From the NCBI RefSeq assembly GCF_014839805.1, contig NC_051116.1:310001-374000 (forward strand): a stretch of 64,000 nucleotides of DNA. The letters are read 5' to 3'. Each line of letters opens with the position of its first letter. Positions within the stretch are counted from its first letter, which is position 1. Source of the stretch: Manduca sexta (Eukaryota > Arthropoda > Insecta > Lepidoptera > Sphingidae). The position numbers were made by a program, and so were the translations under genes. The notes under the pieces are model-generated. The model saw only the letters and a program-made list of their open reading frames with translations, was not told the origin of the DNA and searched no databases. Below, one piece after another: positions 23,001 to 31,962 of this stretch.

Positions 23001-25596
23001 AATATGCAATTTCGAAAAGGGCACATGTCTGAAAATGTAAACAGTTTAGGATATAGAAACTCAATATTTTCTAAAGTAGTGTAAAAAAAATATTTGGTTA
23101 CAACTTGGGTTCAATTAGCAATAAAGCAGTTCAAATTCTTTTTTTGTTATTTGTTATTATGTATACATTTCTAAATATTTTATATTTATGAGAACTGCCT
23201 TTTTCGTAATTGCATATTCTATTGAATAAGAAAAAGTGGCGCCTCTGGAGCAGGGTCTCTATTTCCCTGGTCAGGCTATTAAGTTTAGACTAGCAAGTTC
23301 TTGCAGCAATGGGTTGTGCAAGAACGTCCAAACGCATTTACAACTACAATATGTTCATAGTTTTACACTCAGTGCATCCATGACTTCTGATATTATGTGA
23401 TTAGGCGGTGGATACATTAATATCGGTTAGCCTTAAGTCGATAGCACACTAACGCCATCTATTCCAGGTGAAAGCGAACAAAGGCAAGAAGCAAGACGAC
23501 CCGTTCACGCGGCGGCACACCAAGCCCGTGATGAACTTCAAGTCGCACCAGGGGAACAGGAGTCAGGTATGGCATTTAATCGATTACTGTATCGATTTTC
23601 ATTAAAATTTTATTTAGTGGTAAAAATTTTAGCTTGTCTATTTAGTCTGGAGTACAGTTGATTACTTCTTTAAATACATGTATCAAAAATGTATTTGATA
23701 CAAAATCTAGAAGAAAAGGATTTTTCAAAATTTCTGGAATACTTAATAACTTATAAAAATTTGAAATATAGTATTAAATGTAGCTGTCAAGTAACAGTAA
23801 TAGCAAACTGTGACGTCACTTAATGTCACCGGCCATAACGCAGCGTGCGTGAGAAAGAGATAGCGTGATAGCTCCAGTTTTATTTACAATAATATTTCAA
23901 AAATGAATAACTGATTTATTTTTCAACCAATTTTGATACTTATATCACAGAAGAATTTCTTCTTCATATTATTTTCTGTTACATATAAAATAATTTACAA
24001 AATTAAACATAATGACCTACCCTACTAGCGATAGTTTATAAAGTCAACAAACCCGCACTCAAAGCGCTCAACCCTCTTTGTAATAAATAAAGCCCATGCC
24101 CAGCAGTGGGCGACATATACAGGGCAGGTATTAATATATTCGTGTATTGTTCTCAGGAGTTCGAAGCGGCCGTCGCAGATGCTCAGAAACAGAGAGAAGA
24201 AGAGCACAAAATGGCGCGCGAGAGACAAGAACGGGAGAGACTCGTGGTAAGCTTCTACTGTTACTCGGTTGATGAGTACGGACGAGCGACTTTCTCACGC
24301 CCAACGTCAATAGACAGTCTATTACTAGCTTCGAATCCATCGTGGAAATGTACCAAGCAGGATAAAATGCAACTATGTTGTTTTTTTTTTATATGTGTAC
24401 GCCATTGCACTGCACCTGATGGTAAGTGGAGTGAGGTCCAATAGAATGTCGACTAACGAGATATTACTACTCGACAGTCGACACAATTATGCTGGCCTGT
24501 TAGAACCCGATATACACAAGCTGACCCTGGAACGCGACACTTACGTGGCCCGATATGGCGGGTTTTAACACCTTATGTGGTGGTCGCTATCTGGGTGGAT
24601 ATAAAATATATCCTGCCACCAGCAAAACTTAGTAATTAAGTAATAACAAAACTTGTTTCATAATTAGTCTTCCCAAATGTCTGTCATTTCTAGTCTACTC
24701 TAATGTTGGCTATGGTTCCCAATTGTATATTCCACTTCTAGACCACTCTAATGTTGTCTATGATAACAGCAAGCGGAGGAGGACGAGAGATCGCGAGTGG
24801 ACAACCCGTCGTCTACGGACAACACGAGTCTGTACTCTCTGCACGACTTCGACATCAACATAGAGCTAGACCTGCCTGTGGCGAGTGAGTATGTAATGAT
24901 ATTGGCAAAAGATGTATATTATAAATTATTTGAACCATTTATTTCTCTACACACACATAAATACAAAATAAAAGTATAAAAATAAATAAAAACACACACA
25001 CACACACAGTTAACAATACAAGGCGCACAACAGATTCCTTGCATGGTGTGTGGTATTTGGATATTTGAAATATGCACATATCTTATTCTTAAACATAATT
25101 CACTTACAAAAGTTATTATTTTTTTTTTATAATTTTCTATATGAGTGAACTCGATGCGCATTTAACAGTTATTTATAGTTTCTACATATATTTTTATACT
25201 TACTAGATCATTGTATGATCATTGACCCAGTATTTACTAATATTATAAACATGAAGGTTTGTGAAGAGGTTCAGATGTTCTTAAGAAGTTATTATAACGA
25301 TATGAAATTGTTAATCCAAAACATGGCTTACCACTGCAAATTTTTATCCTAATTCGTTCAGCTAACTTCTAACAAACATTCAAACATTTACCAACTTTTG
25401 CATTTACACATTATAAGTTACTTTAACTTTTAAAAGAGGCTTTATAACTAACACCATAAGACACATTAACAGCGATGTTTATTTCACAGAGGCCGTTTCC
25501 TCCCAACCGAAGCAAGTGACCACAAAAGTGAAAGAGACCGGACCAAAGCGCTCGCTGAACCTCGAAGAGTACAAGAAACGCCACGGGCTTATATGA
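11092..25596 (+). CDS. Rtf1: RNA polymerase-associated protein Rtf1 (Paf1 complex), 19 coding exons
   Basis: Nuclear elongation factor that links the Paf1 complex to Spt5 and stimulates H2B ubiquitination. Coding exons: 11092-11160, 13051-13177, 13666-13881, 14543-14606, 14990-15109, 16084-16262, 16649-16744, 17303-17496, 18276-18384, 19451-19616, 20015-20120, 20765-20896, 21248-21376, 21918-22030, 22516-22684, 23468-23566, 24157-24246, 24770-24884, 25490-25596. Every boundary is GT-AG and phases run through: 2400 nt, 799 aa, near the fly protein's length. The N-terminus is acidic and Ser-rich. The histone-modification domain lies at about 159-205 ([20 protein letters not shown]), followed by an Arg/Glu-rich coiled segment. 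The Plus3 domain lies at about 430-565 ([16 protein letters not shown], then [11 protein letters not shown]). The C-terminus ends [10 protein letters not shown], a conserved Rtf1 ending. Exon 7 could begin at 16649 or 16652 (tandem CAGCAG acceptor), adding or dropping one residue. Most introns carry repeats. This is the best-supported large gene here. Confidence 0.95.
12133..12467 (+). repeat. Full-length tRNA-derived SINE, family A, with 15-bp target duplication
   Basis: Inserted in Rtf1 intron 1. The head GCAGCGATAGCCTAGTTGGG and GCAGGTTCAAATCCCC carry box A and box B of a tRNA-like pol III promoter. The tail ends AATACAGGGCTGATATTA followed by an AT-rich run. The perfect direct repeat AAAGGTTTACAAAAA flanks it (12118-12132 and 12468-12482), the mark of LINE-mediated insertion. 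Open frames inside it are not genes. Confidence 0.9.
12655..12845 (+). mobile_element. Penelope-like element 3' tail
   Basis: Matches the non-coding tail that follows the GIY-YIG remnant at 45151-45486. Shared segments are a GATCTACGCAGAATGAGCTCA-like start, GGATGAACAACACCTCAGTC, GACCATGAAG, CGAAACGTCGGGAGAA and ACCGCGATAGAATCCG. It is a 5'-truncated copy in Rtf1 intron 1. Confidence 0.7.
13935..14455 (+). repeat. Minisatellite in Rtf1 intron 3
   Basis: About sixteen degenerate units of roughly 32 bp fill almost all of this 661-bp intron. The unit resembles AATTCCAATGTCATCCCATA followed by TTCATTTGTG; variants read CCAAAGCCATCCCATGTTTG. Several frames stay open because the unit has few stops, which explains the short plus-strand frames here. 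They are not genes. Confidence 0.8.
15245..15505 (+). mobile_element. LINE-like 3' tail fragment in Rtf1 intron 5
   Basis: Contains the common tail string with ATAGCAAATTTCATAAAAATC, a FTTGAGAAAATC-like segment and AGAAAAGGGGACTTTATTTT. The same order recurs at 39700-39830, 40085-40295, 52130-52345, 58436-58655 and 63300-63580. Confidence 0.55.
15640..15800 (-). mobile_element. Penelope-like element tail, minus copy
   Basis: Reverse orientation of the Penelope tail: CGACGTTTCGAAGACTTTGA, then CATGGTCACGGG and GTTGTTCATCCGTAAAGTCA. It faces the plus-oriented fragment at 15976-16067, so the intron holds an inverted pair. Confidence 0.65.
15976..16067 (+). mobile_element. 92-bp Penelope tail with 12-bp target duplication at a splice acceptor
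   Basis: A strongly 5'-truncated Penelope tail (from CCCCGTGACCATGAAGG to CCGAAAATTAGTTTAATTTC). The direct repeat AATTCCAAACTT flanks it at 15964-15975 and 16068-16079. The right-hand repeat runs straight into TTAG and exon 6 at 16084. The insertion therefore hit the pyrimidine tract, and the target duplication left an intact tract next to the exon. Confidence 0.75.
16455..16623 (-). repeat. Dispersed repeat family R2 fragment in Rtf1 intron 6
   Basis: Carries CCAGTAGTTACACTGGCTAC and GACCTACCACCAATA of family R2. It stops about 25 bases before the exon 7 acceptor. Confidence 0.6.
17690..17885 (-). repeat. Degraded SINE family B copy in Rtf1 intron 8
   Basis: The minus-strand order of this element is recognisable: AATGATGTGATAGGTGCGAG, a CGGGCACAAATACCAGACTC segment and ACTGAGAGGAAAAACCCAAT. 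It matches the SINE-B body at 26850-27110. Confidence 0.5.
18440..18665. mobile_element. TIR element (MITE), TACTGCCGTGCTAA family
   Basis: A 226-bp element in Rtf1 intron 9. It has inverted ends TATACTGCCGTGCTAA and TTAGCACGGCAGTATA and a subterminal GATACCGCTTTTGAGC. The second copy at 55469-55716 has the same ends and interior. It is non-coding. The TATA at each edge may include a TA or TATA target duplication. Confidence 0.7.
19079..19300 (+). repeat. 5'-truncated SINE family A copy
   Basis: Lacks the tRNA-like head and starts near GTGTGTAGTCTTTGTGAATT. It ends with the family tail AATACAGGGCTGATAACA. Short flanking matches of TCCCTTCAA (near 19066 and 19315) look like a target duplication. 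It lies in Rtf1 intron 9. Confidence 0.7.
19672..19845 (+). repeat. Dispersed repeat family R2 fragment in Rtf1 intron 10
   Basis: Contains TTGTAGCCAGTGTAACTACT, GGATGGCGAGCGCAGTGGAA and the closing GTCATTCAAAGCAATAAA. It is followed at 19895-19985 by a short minus-oriented Penelope tail (CGACGTTTTGAAGACTTCAG). Confidence 0.6.
20930..21230 (+). repeat. 300-bp dispersed repeat filling Rtf1 intron 12
   Basis: Runs from about ACTACGTACTAGATTTGGCG to CTATAGAATATATGTCAATG. Close copies occur at about 50825-51135 (minus) and 55975-56281 (plus), with the same two ends. It has no coding capacity and no obvious terminal inverted repeat. The intron is only 351 bp (20897-21247), so the element makes up most of it. 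Confidence 0.7.
21499..21695 (+). mobile_element. Partial TIR element, CAGGGTCATTTTGACAT family
   Basis: Shows the left end CAGGGTCATTTTGACATTGC and interior segments (CCCTAATGCCGCAGCGACAA, GTCAGAAATACACTCACG) of the complete copy at 62106-62490. The right inverted end is missing. It lies in Rtf1 intron 13. Confidence 0.6.
22917..23280. mobile_element. TIR element, TAGCYTGACYAGG family, in Rtf1 intron 15
   Basis: Imperfect inverted ends: TAGCTTGACTAGGACAATAA at the left, and at the right TTTCCCTGGTCAGGCTA, the reverse complement of TAGCCTGACCAGGGAAA. A shorter relative with the same ends is at 47705-47813. It is non-coding. Confidence 0.5.
24399..24625 (+). repeat. Dispersed repeat family R1 in Rtf1 intron 17
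   Basis: Family R1 is about 230 bp, with landmarks CACCTGATGGTAAGTGGAGT, AATAGAATGTCGACT, ACACAATTATGC, a GGCGGGTTTTAACACC segment and a final GGATATAAAATATATCCTG. Copies are at 31725-31962, 39075-39245 (minus), 51180-51400, 61010-61212 and 62805-62905 (minus). Confidence 0.65.
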
Positions 25597-26300
25597 GTGT
25601 TGTGCGGACTCGTGCGCGTGTGATTGTCTATGGACTTGACTTTACTGCGCGGTTGGAAACACTTTTGTCTGTGGAAAGTTATTTACAGCTAACGGGTGTT
25701 ACGTAGTTCCGGCTCGAAGGACCGAAAATTGATTTGAAGTATTATAGAGGTATACATCCGGTTAGAAGGATCAAGGTTTGTTTATGGAAAACTTACAGAT
25801 CCTGTTTGAAGAGTCATAGCAATTGTTTATGGTTCCGTCAACAACCATTATGATACCCAACAGATGCATTCGTCTAAAGGATCTAAAATAGAAAATTACG
25901 ATAAACGTGTGTTAGTGTATTAATCCGGCTCGAAGGATCCAATCGGTTGTCTTATGAGCTATGTTTAACAGATGACTGGTTCGCAGGAGTAAGACATTGT
26001 CAACGCTAGACTATGAAATGTTACATCCAGACTTTAAATCCGGCTCGAAGGATCAAACCTGCATTGGTTGTCTATGCCTTTCTATAAATGAATTTTTAAA
26101 TGAAATATAAGGAATATTTTATTTTGTTTGTTCATGTCTATTTAAAAAGATAGATGGGATGTTATATACAGACTTCAAATCCGGCTCGAAGGATCAAACC
26201 TACCCTGGTTGTCCATGTCTTTGTATAAAAGAAAATTCACAAAATATAGTAAATGTTTCATTTTATTGTCTATCTATATCTAGTTATAAAAGCCGGCATA
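25597..26300 (+). repeat. Rtf1 3' flank/UTR with degenerate array of a hairpin-forming motif
   Basis: Immediately 3' of the Rtf1 stop, the motif ATCCGGCTCGAAGGATCAAA followed after a few bases by TGGTTGTCTATG recurs. Clear copies start near 25708, 25757, 25923, 26039 and 26180, with weaker ones near 25605 and 25797. In the best copies ATCC and GGAT can pair around GGCTCGAA. Spacing is uneven (about 40-165 nt). No protein frame is supported. This would lie in the 3' UTR, but I cannot fix the poly(A) site. Confidence 0.65.
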
Positions 26301-26800
26301 AAAACTCATCTATTGGTCGTTAGAGTATGCATTCGGGGTGCAGGAGATTTTCTGTACTCACAAGCTATAAATCCAACACGCGGAAACCATTTTCATTAGT
26401 CGATGGGACCAGAGTGTTTTTTTGGGTATCGAACCCCGCATTCCACACCGGATGTAACTCGCGAACTGGAATCCCCCAGCTTAGCGACTGCAAGGCCCTG
26501 GAGGAAGGTTTGGAAGGAGTTGAGGAAGGAGAAGGAATCGGGCATCTTAGGATGGGCGGAGGGAAGAAGGGAGATGTTCGCGAGCCCTTATTGACCTCAA
26601 TATGAATTTGGCAACTATGAGGTAAAAACACTTAACAGTGTGCCTAGGGCCACGACAAATGTCCCCCCGTGGGGTGCATGCGGTGTGGAGACACAGAGTA
26701 CAAAAATTGCCGAGGGCGGAGGACCGAATATTTTGGTTCAGACATACTATAGTGCCAATATGAGGAACCCTTCATTATTCATTCTCCCATGTTCGGAGAA
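26301..26800. repeat. Dispersed repeat, family R3
   Basis: Shares a long ordered series of segments with 31080-31320: GGAATCCCCCAGCTTAGCGA, AAGGAGAAGGA, TCGCGAGCCCTTATTGACCT, GTGCCTAGGGCCACGACAAA and GCATGCGGTGTGGA. Open frames in it (26327-26631 on both strands) come from the repeat and have no domain. Confidence 0.55.
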
Positions 26801-26849
26801 ATCCCCCATGCGGCATAACGAGTTAATATCCAGGGAAATAAGCCATTAT

Positions 26850-27110
26850 TCGACTGCCTCGGTGGCGTAGTTGTATTGCACGTCCGGTACAATAGCGCTC
26901 TGAGGTCCTGAGTTCGAATCCCGGGTCGGGCAAAGTGATATTTGGGTTTTTCTGCTCAGTATCAGCCCGGAGTCTGGAATTTGTGCCCGATATGGCGATA
27001 GGCTCGCCCCCTATCACATCATGGGACGGAACATACTTGGCGAAAAGTGGGTGCCCTAGTTGCGCCTCTGCATACCCCTTCGGGGATAAAATGCGTGATG
27101 TTATGTATGT
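26850..27110 (+). repeat. Intact tRNA-derived SINE, family B, with 14-bp target duplication
   Basis: The head CTCGGTGGCGTAGTTGTA and GAGTTCGAATCCCGG form a tRNA-like box A and box B. The body contains TATCAGCCCGGAGTCTGGAA, CCTATCACATCATGGGACGG and a final CTTCGGGGATAAAATGCGTG. The perfect direct repeat AAATAAGCCATTAT flanks it (26836-26849 and 27111-27124). Confidence 0.88.
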
Positions 27111-27124
27111 AAATAAGCCATTAT

Positions 27125-28430
27125 GATTGCAACTAATAACTTCGTTCGGTCGTAACTTTTCAACATAGCATATTGACTGTCTAGTTAAGTCTGCTCTTGA
27201 TTTTAAAACTTAATTTCTGGACTATAAATCTATGTCTAAACGTAGGCTGTGACAAATACTTTTATAATTGTTTTTTTACATTATAAATAGAAAATGTTGT
27301 TTGTCTGCGTATCGATTGTCAAAGTGTTTCCAACCGTAATGTAGAAATAATAAGTACTATTTATAAATAGCTTTAATTATAATGTTAGTTGTAATCGATT
27401 TATGAAGGTACATTTTGTACCGTCTTTTGTTACGTTTAGTTTGACATTAATTCGAGTTAGGTGTGTCGATTGTATCGATTATTCGGTAATGGATTTGAAT
27501 AATCCGTTTTTAAATCGATGACTAGGTTTGAGTGACTATGTTTCGGTCAGCTTAGAATCGATTAAAATTAATCGTTTTGATGCTTAAAACGATTTTAAAG
27601 TAAAGTCGATATTCCTAATTTGAGTACGAACAAATATGTTATTCGCTTTTGATCAAAGCTTAAGTAATTTTAATAAAAACGTTATTAAAATGCGTAATAA
27701 TTTAATTAATAATAAAATAATTGTTTACGAATTACACAATGTATGAATATTTATTTACCTTGATTATGAAATGTATGGATGTGAAAATTATGTTAAATAG
27801 CAAATAAAAACTTATTTGTGAAACGTAATCTGATGAAAACTATCGCAAAGCCATAGTCGCTAAAACAATATTGAAAGCATTGACATAACTACTTCATAAG
27901 GGGCCCCTAAAATATGTACCTACATAGTTTATTCCAGCGATCTTTAGGTCCTTTGAAAACTTAATTTAACAACATTTGGGGGTTCCTTGAAGCGCGCAGT
28001 CCGCGGTGTTAATGTTAATTGGAAACTTCGAGAACAAATTGCGTACTTATATTTATCCTTAAACCTTAACCCGTGATGTATGGAATAAAGGAAAACTAAA
28101 CACATGCGGTTGCTTCGGACATAATTAATAAAAACACCATCAAAATTACAAAATTTCCCCTTATAATATTTCTTTAAACATTTTAACACCTCGTTGCATA
28201 AAATAGAAATACCCACGGCCCCTTTTGAATGCAAGGAAAGCCAGGGGGCTCACCGAGTATCCTAATATAAAAGTGAGTTTATTTCGTTCGACATTCTCAC
28301 ACTGACGGATTTTGAGAGCTGAGTAATATTTATTAAACAACGCCCACTCAGGTGAGAACAAACTCTTAAGTGGCAGCTTAAGCTACATTAAATAGTTATA
28401 CAAACGGACCAATCACAACGAAGTTTTTTT
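27125..28430. other. AT-rich intergenic stretch
   Basis: No gene or clear repeat seen. Several ATCGATT-type strings occur at 27390-27620, and a possible plus-strand poly(A) signal (CAAATAAAAACT) lies near 27800, which could serve Rtf1 only if its 3' UTR were more than 2 kb long. Small open frames at 27944-28361 on the minus strand have no recognisable domain. Confidence 0.4.
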
Positions 28431-28450
28431 ACACATTTATAGACATTTTT

Positions 28451-28644
28451 TTATCTAAGGACGGAGCTTTGCTGTGATAACAAGTCTGTTTCTCAGTGCT
28501 GACGGCATGGCAGCCTTCGCAGTGCGTAGACATAGGGCTGTTGTGATTGGCTAATATTGAGAAACAACTTAAACTAGTTGGCTGTCAGATAAACAAAGCT
28601 GAGAAACAGACTTGTTATCACAGCAATGCTCCGTCCTTAGATAA
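28451..28644. mobile_element. MITE with 46-bp terminal inverted repeats
   Basis: The inverted repeats at 28451-28496 and 28599-28644 match at 45 of 46 positions by my count. They start TTATCTAAGGACGGAGC and end TGTTTCTCAG. The core between them is about 100 bp and non-coding. A relative at 51880-52030 shares the CTGAGAAACAGACTTGTTAT and CTCCGTCCTTA segments and the core. Confidence 0.8.
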
Positions 28645-29209
28645 ATAACGTCATGAATAAGAGGGTTACAAAATATCACGTATTTTGATTGGTTCATTCT
28701 CGGATTGAACATTTTGGAATCGTATATTGAAAACAGCTGATAACGTTAAAATTTTCATATATCCGTGTTCACCGCATTTAAGTTATAAATTGGTTTAACG
28801 CCGTTGAAATAAAAAAAAATCCTTAAACAAAACTAAGATAAATACCACACCACGTATACTGAAATACATTTACAATTGCTCAATAAAACACCAATTTTCA
28901 TATTTGTATATACAATAACATAGCATTATCATAAAAGCAAAATTTTCTAATGTTCGATCATCTGAAGCTAGCGTGTGCGCACTTTTACGCGCATGCGTAA
29001 TGTCTGAATAAATATACGTCTTGACAACTCAATGCACACTTCAAAAAAGACAAAATATGTTTTATGAACATTTTCCTTCAATTATAATAATTTGAAACAT
29101 TAAAATAAATGGAATTGAAGGTGGAGGAAGCAAGAAAAATTTGCAAGAATCGTGCAGTGGCAATCCATAGTCTACTCTAAAGCGTGATACTGTGTATGTA
29201 TGTATGAAA

Positions 29210-29490
29210 TAAAACTATTTTTCGGGTTTATTTCAGTTTTTTTATATTTTGATTTCCTCTCGACGTTTCGAAGACTTCCACCTACTGGTCATGAAGGGAC
29301 TGAGGTGATGGTCATCCGAAAAGTCAGTTAAAATTTCTACGTACATTTTACAAATATAAATTTATTTTTTTTAGCTATTGATCCGATCTACGCAAAATGA
29401 GCTGACAGTGTCTCAACTTGTTAAGAGAAAATATAATATAGAAAACCGCGATAAAATCCGAAAAATAGTTTTATTTAAACGTCTAACATT
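29210..29490. mobile_element. Penelope tails joined head to head
   Basis: The left part is the minus-oriented Penelope tail (CTCGACGTTTCGAAGACTTC to TGGTCATCCGAAAAGTCAG and on to TGATCCGATCTACGCAAAAT). It then continues into a plus-oriented end (ACCGCGATAAAATCCGAAAA). The arrangement recalls the inverted or tandem copies known for Penelope-like elements. Confidence 0.55.
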
Positions 29491-30133
29491 CGCGTAAACA
29501 TAAATAATTATTTGCAACATTTTTAACACAATATTAAATTCTGTTGGTGTGAGCACGTGCAAGCTTTAGTTAACCAAACTTGAGTGGTTATTCAATGATT
29601 CGCTAAACATTATAATACCAATATTCGGATATATGAATTATTTTTCAAAACGTGTACATTGTTAAGAGGAATATGTAAGGCGCAGGGAACTTGCGAAGTC
29701 TCGAAGACTTTTAAACCAAAAATCACAATAGATACAATTTCTTTTAATTTTAGACGGTGTCTTAACACTGATAAGGCGATAGCTCGTTCCTTAACACATG
29801 GAACGGATATAATGCTAAGTTTGAAGAAGCAAGTTCTTGCAGCAATATATTGCAAGAACTTCCAAATGCAATTACTCTAACGAAATATTTCAATTTCTAT
29901 TCACATGCAACTTGTCCTTGCGCAGTCAAATCAAGTTGCAAGCTTGAAAATTTTCAGAAGTCAGCTTGCTATGATTGTTTACGTCGTAAAGACGGCTTCT
30001 TCTTCAAGTAATCTTGCAGTCTAAACATAACTTTAAACAAATTTTAATTCAACCCTTTAGAAAGGAAATTAAAACGCCTGATCAGACATTGCATAACTTG
30101 TTAAAAATTTCTTGCTCCTAAACCTACCGGTTT

Positions 30134-30452
30134 GCGGCGATAGCCTAGTTGGGTATGGGACGGACTGCCAATACGAATGGCCGCAGGTTCAAATCCCAAG
30201 GACACACACCTCTGACTTTTCTAAAAAATCATGTGTGTATTCTTTGTGAATTTATCGTTCGCTTTAACGGTGAAGGAAAACATCGTGAGGAAACCTGCAC
30301 ATCTGAGAAGTTCTCTATAGGAATTTCGAAGGTGTGTGAAGTCTACCAATCCGCACTAGGCCAGCGTGGTGGACTAAGGCCTAATCCCTCTCAGTAGTAG
30401 AGGAGGCCCGTGCCAAGCAGTGGGCAAGTATATAATACAGGGCTGATATTAT
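30134..30452 (+). repeat. Full-length SINE family A with 15-bp target duplication
   Basis: Same structure as 12133-12467: the head GCGGCGATAGCCTAGTTGGG, box B GCAGGTTCAAATCCC and the tail AATACAGGGCTGATATTA. The perfect direct repeat TAAACCTACCGGTTT flanks it (30119-30133 and 30453-30467). Confidence 0.9.
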
Positions 30453-30519
30453 TAAACCTACCGGTTTACCTTTTACATTGTCAATCAAACAATGTCATTC
30501 GTCACGTCTTTATCCCCTA

Positions 30520-30690
30520 AGGGGTAGGTAGGGGCAAGCAGAGCACCCACAATTCGACAAATGTATTCCTTCCCATGTAATAGTGAGCGAATTTATCGCC
30601 ATATCGAGCACAAATTCCAGTCTCCGGGCTGATATACCCAAAATCACTGTCCGACCTGGAATTCAAATCCGGGACTTCACAGCAGTGTAG
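30520..30690 (-). repeat. Truncated SINE family B copy
   Basis: Minus-oriented body with CGCCATATCGAGCACAAATT, CCAGTCTCCGGGCTGATA and CCGACCTGGAATTCAAATCC, the complement of the SINE-B box B region. Confidence 0.6.
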
Positions 30691-31079
30691 TACTACGCTA
30701 GTATTACGAAACCACGTATGTAGTTGGAAAATTTTTACGATTTGCAAAATAACTGAACATGTTTTTTTTTTCAAACTTGTTATCCAATGTAGTCAAATTA
30801 ATTGACTTTATTACTTAAATAAAAATAATGACGTGCTATGACGTCATGCATACAACTTCATTAAATACTATGTCATACCACGAGTCTTGTTACCAGTCTA
30901 TTAAATTATTGAGTCAGCATAACCATTGCAATCAACAATTGTATTCAAATTTCCAGTCTTTAAGTCGTATCAAATTTAGAGACATTATTCATATACTAGT
31001 TCAGACGCACCACGAGTCAAATGTTAAATACTGATTTGTAATACAACGGCATTTGTATATTTGTTAATGTTTTTTTTTC

Positions 31080-31320
31080 TATCACACCCCGCAGTACACC
31101 GGGGTGGAATCCCTCGGCTTAACGACTGCAGAGCACTGAAGGAAAGTTAGGGATACCTAGGGGAAGGAAAGGACCCCTCTTCGGACAGGGCAAGAAATAT
31201 TCGCGAGCCCTCGTAGGCCTTAATATGTAGTTACAACCAAAAGGTATATACACTGAACTATGTGCCTAGAGCCGCGACAAATGTCTTCCCGTACATGGGC
31301 GTGCATGCGGTGTGGACACT
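31080..31320 (+). repeat. Dispersed repeat, family R3, second copy
   Basis: Ordered similarity to 26440-26695, including ACCGGGGTGGAATCCCTCGG, TATTCGCGAGCCCTCGTAGG, GTGCCTAGAGCCGCGACAAA and GCATGCGGTGTGGACAC. Confidence 0.55.
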
Positions 31321-31724
31321 AAGCGCTACTTTTTAATGGTTAGATTGCTACAAAGCAAATCATTTAACTAATTCTGTTGGATATCGAAGTAAGCAATGCA
31401 AAACAAAATGCCTCTCGTATTGTTAACGAATTTTCAGCCTATACCAGCAATAAAAAGAAAGTTAATTACTCTCCACTGCTCTTTATCTAACGGAAGACAA
31501 AACGATGCACTAGAGAACTAAAAACCGTATTATTTATGAAGAAATTCTACATTAATGTTAACTTTTTATTGTTGCACCATACATTACCATATATTGTACG
31601 ATGCTATACGTTATGCCAAGTACTTGGCACTGGCTCCCTGGCATACAGGATAAAGAGGGCAATAAAATTAGACCAAATATGGTAAATGCCGTTATCTACT
31701 ACTAAACTTTATATTATTTTTTCA

Positions 31725-31962
31725 TACGGTAGTGACCCCACTACACCTGATGGGAAGTGGAGTGGGGTCCAATAGAATGTCGACTGACAAGAAGATTACC
31801 CCTCGACAATCGACACAATTATGCCGGCCTGATGGAACGGGATATAAACAGGCTGATCCCGGAACGCGAAACACTTGGGGGACAGTATGGCGGGTTTTAA
31901 CACCTTGTGTACGGTGGTCGCTATCCGGGCGGATATAAAATATATCCTACCACCAGCAAATT
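31725..31962 (+). repeat. Dispersed repeat family R1, near-complete copy
   Basis: The fullest R1 copy here, from CCACTACACCTGATGGGAAG to GGGCGGATATAAAATATATC and CTACCACCAGCAAA. Open frames across it (31732-31938, 31907-32098) are by-products. Confidence 0.65.

Noticed and set aside
26327..26631. Frames of 63-92 codons on both strands
   Set aside because: They lie in a dispersed repeat also present at 31080-31320 and have no domain.
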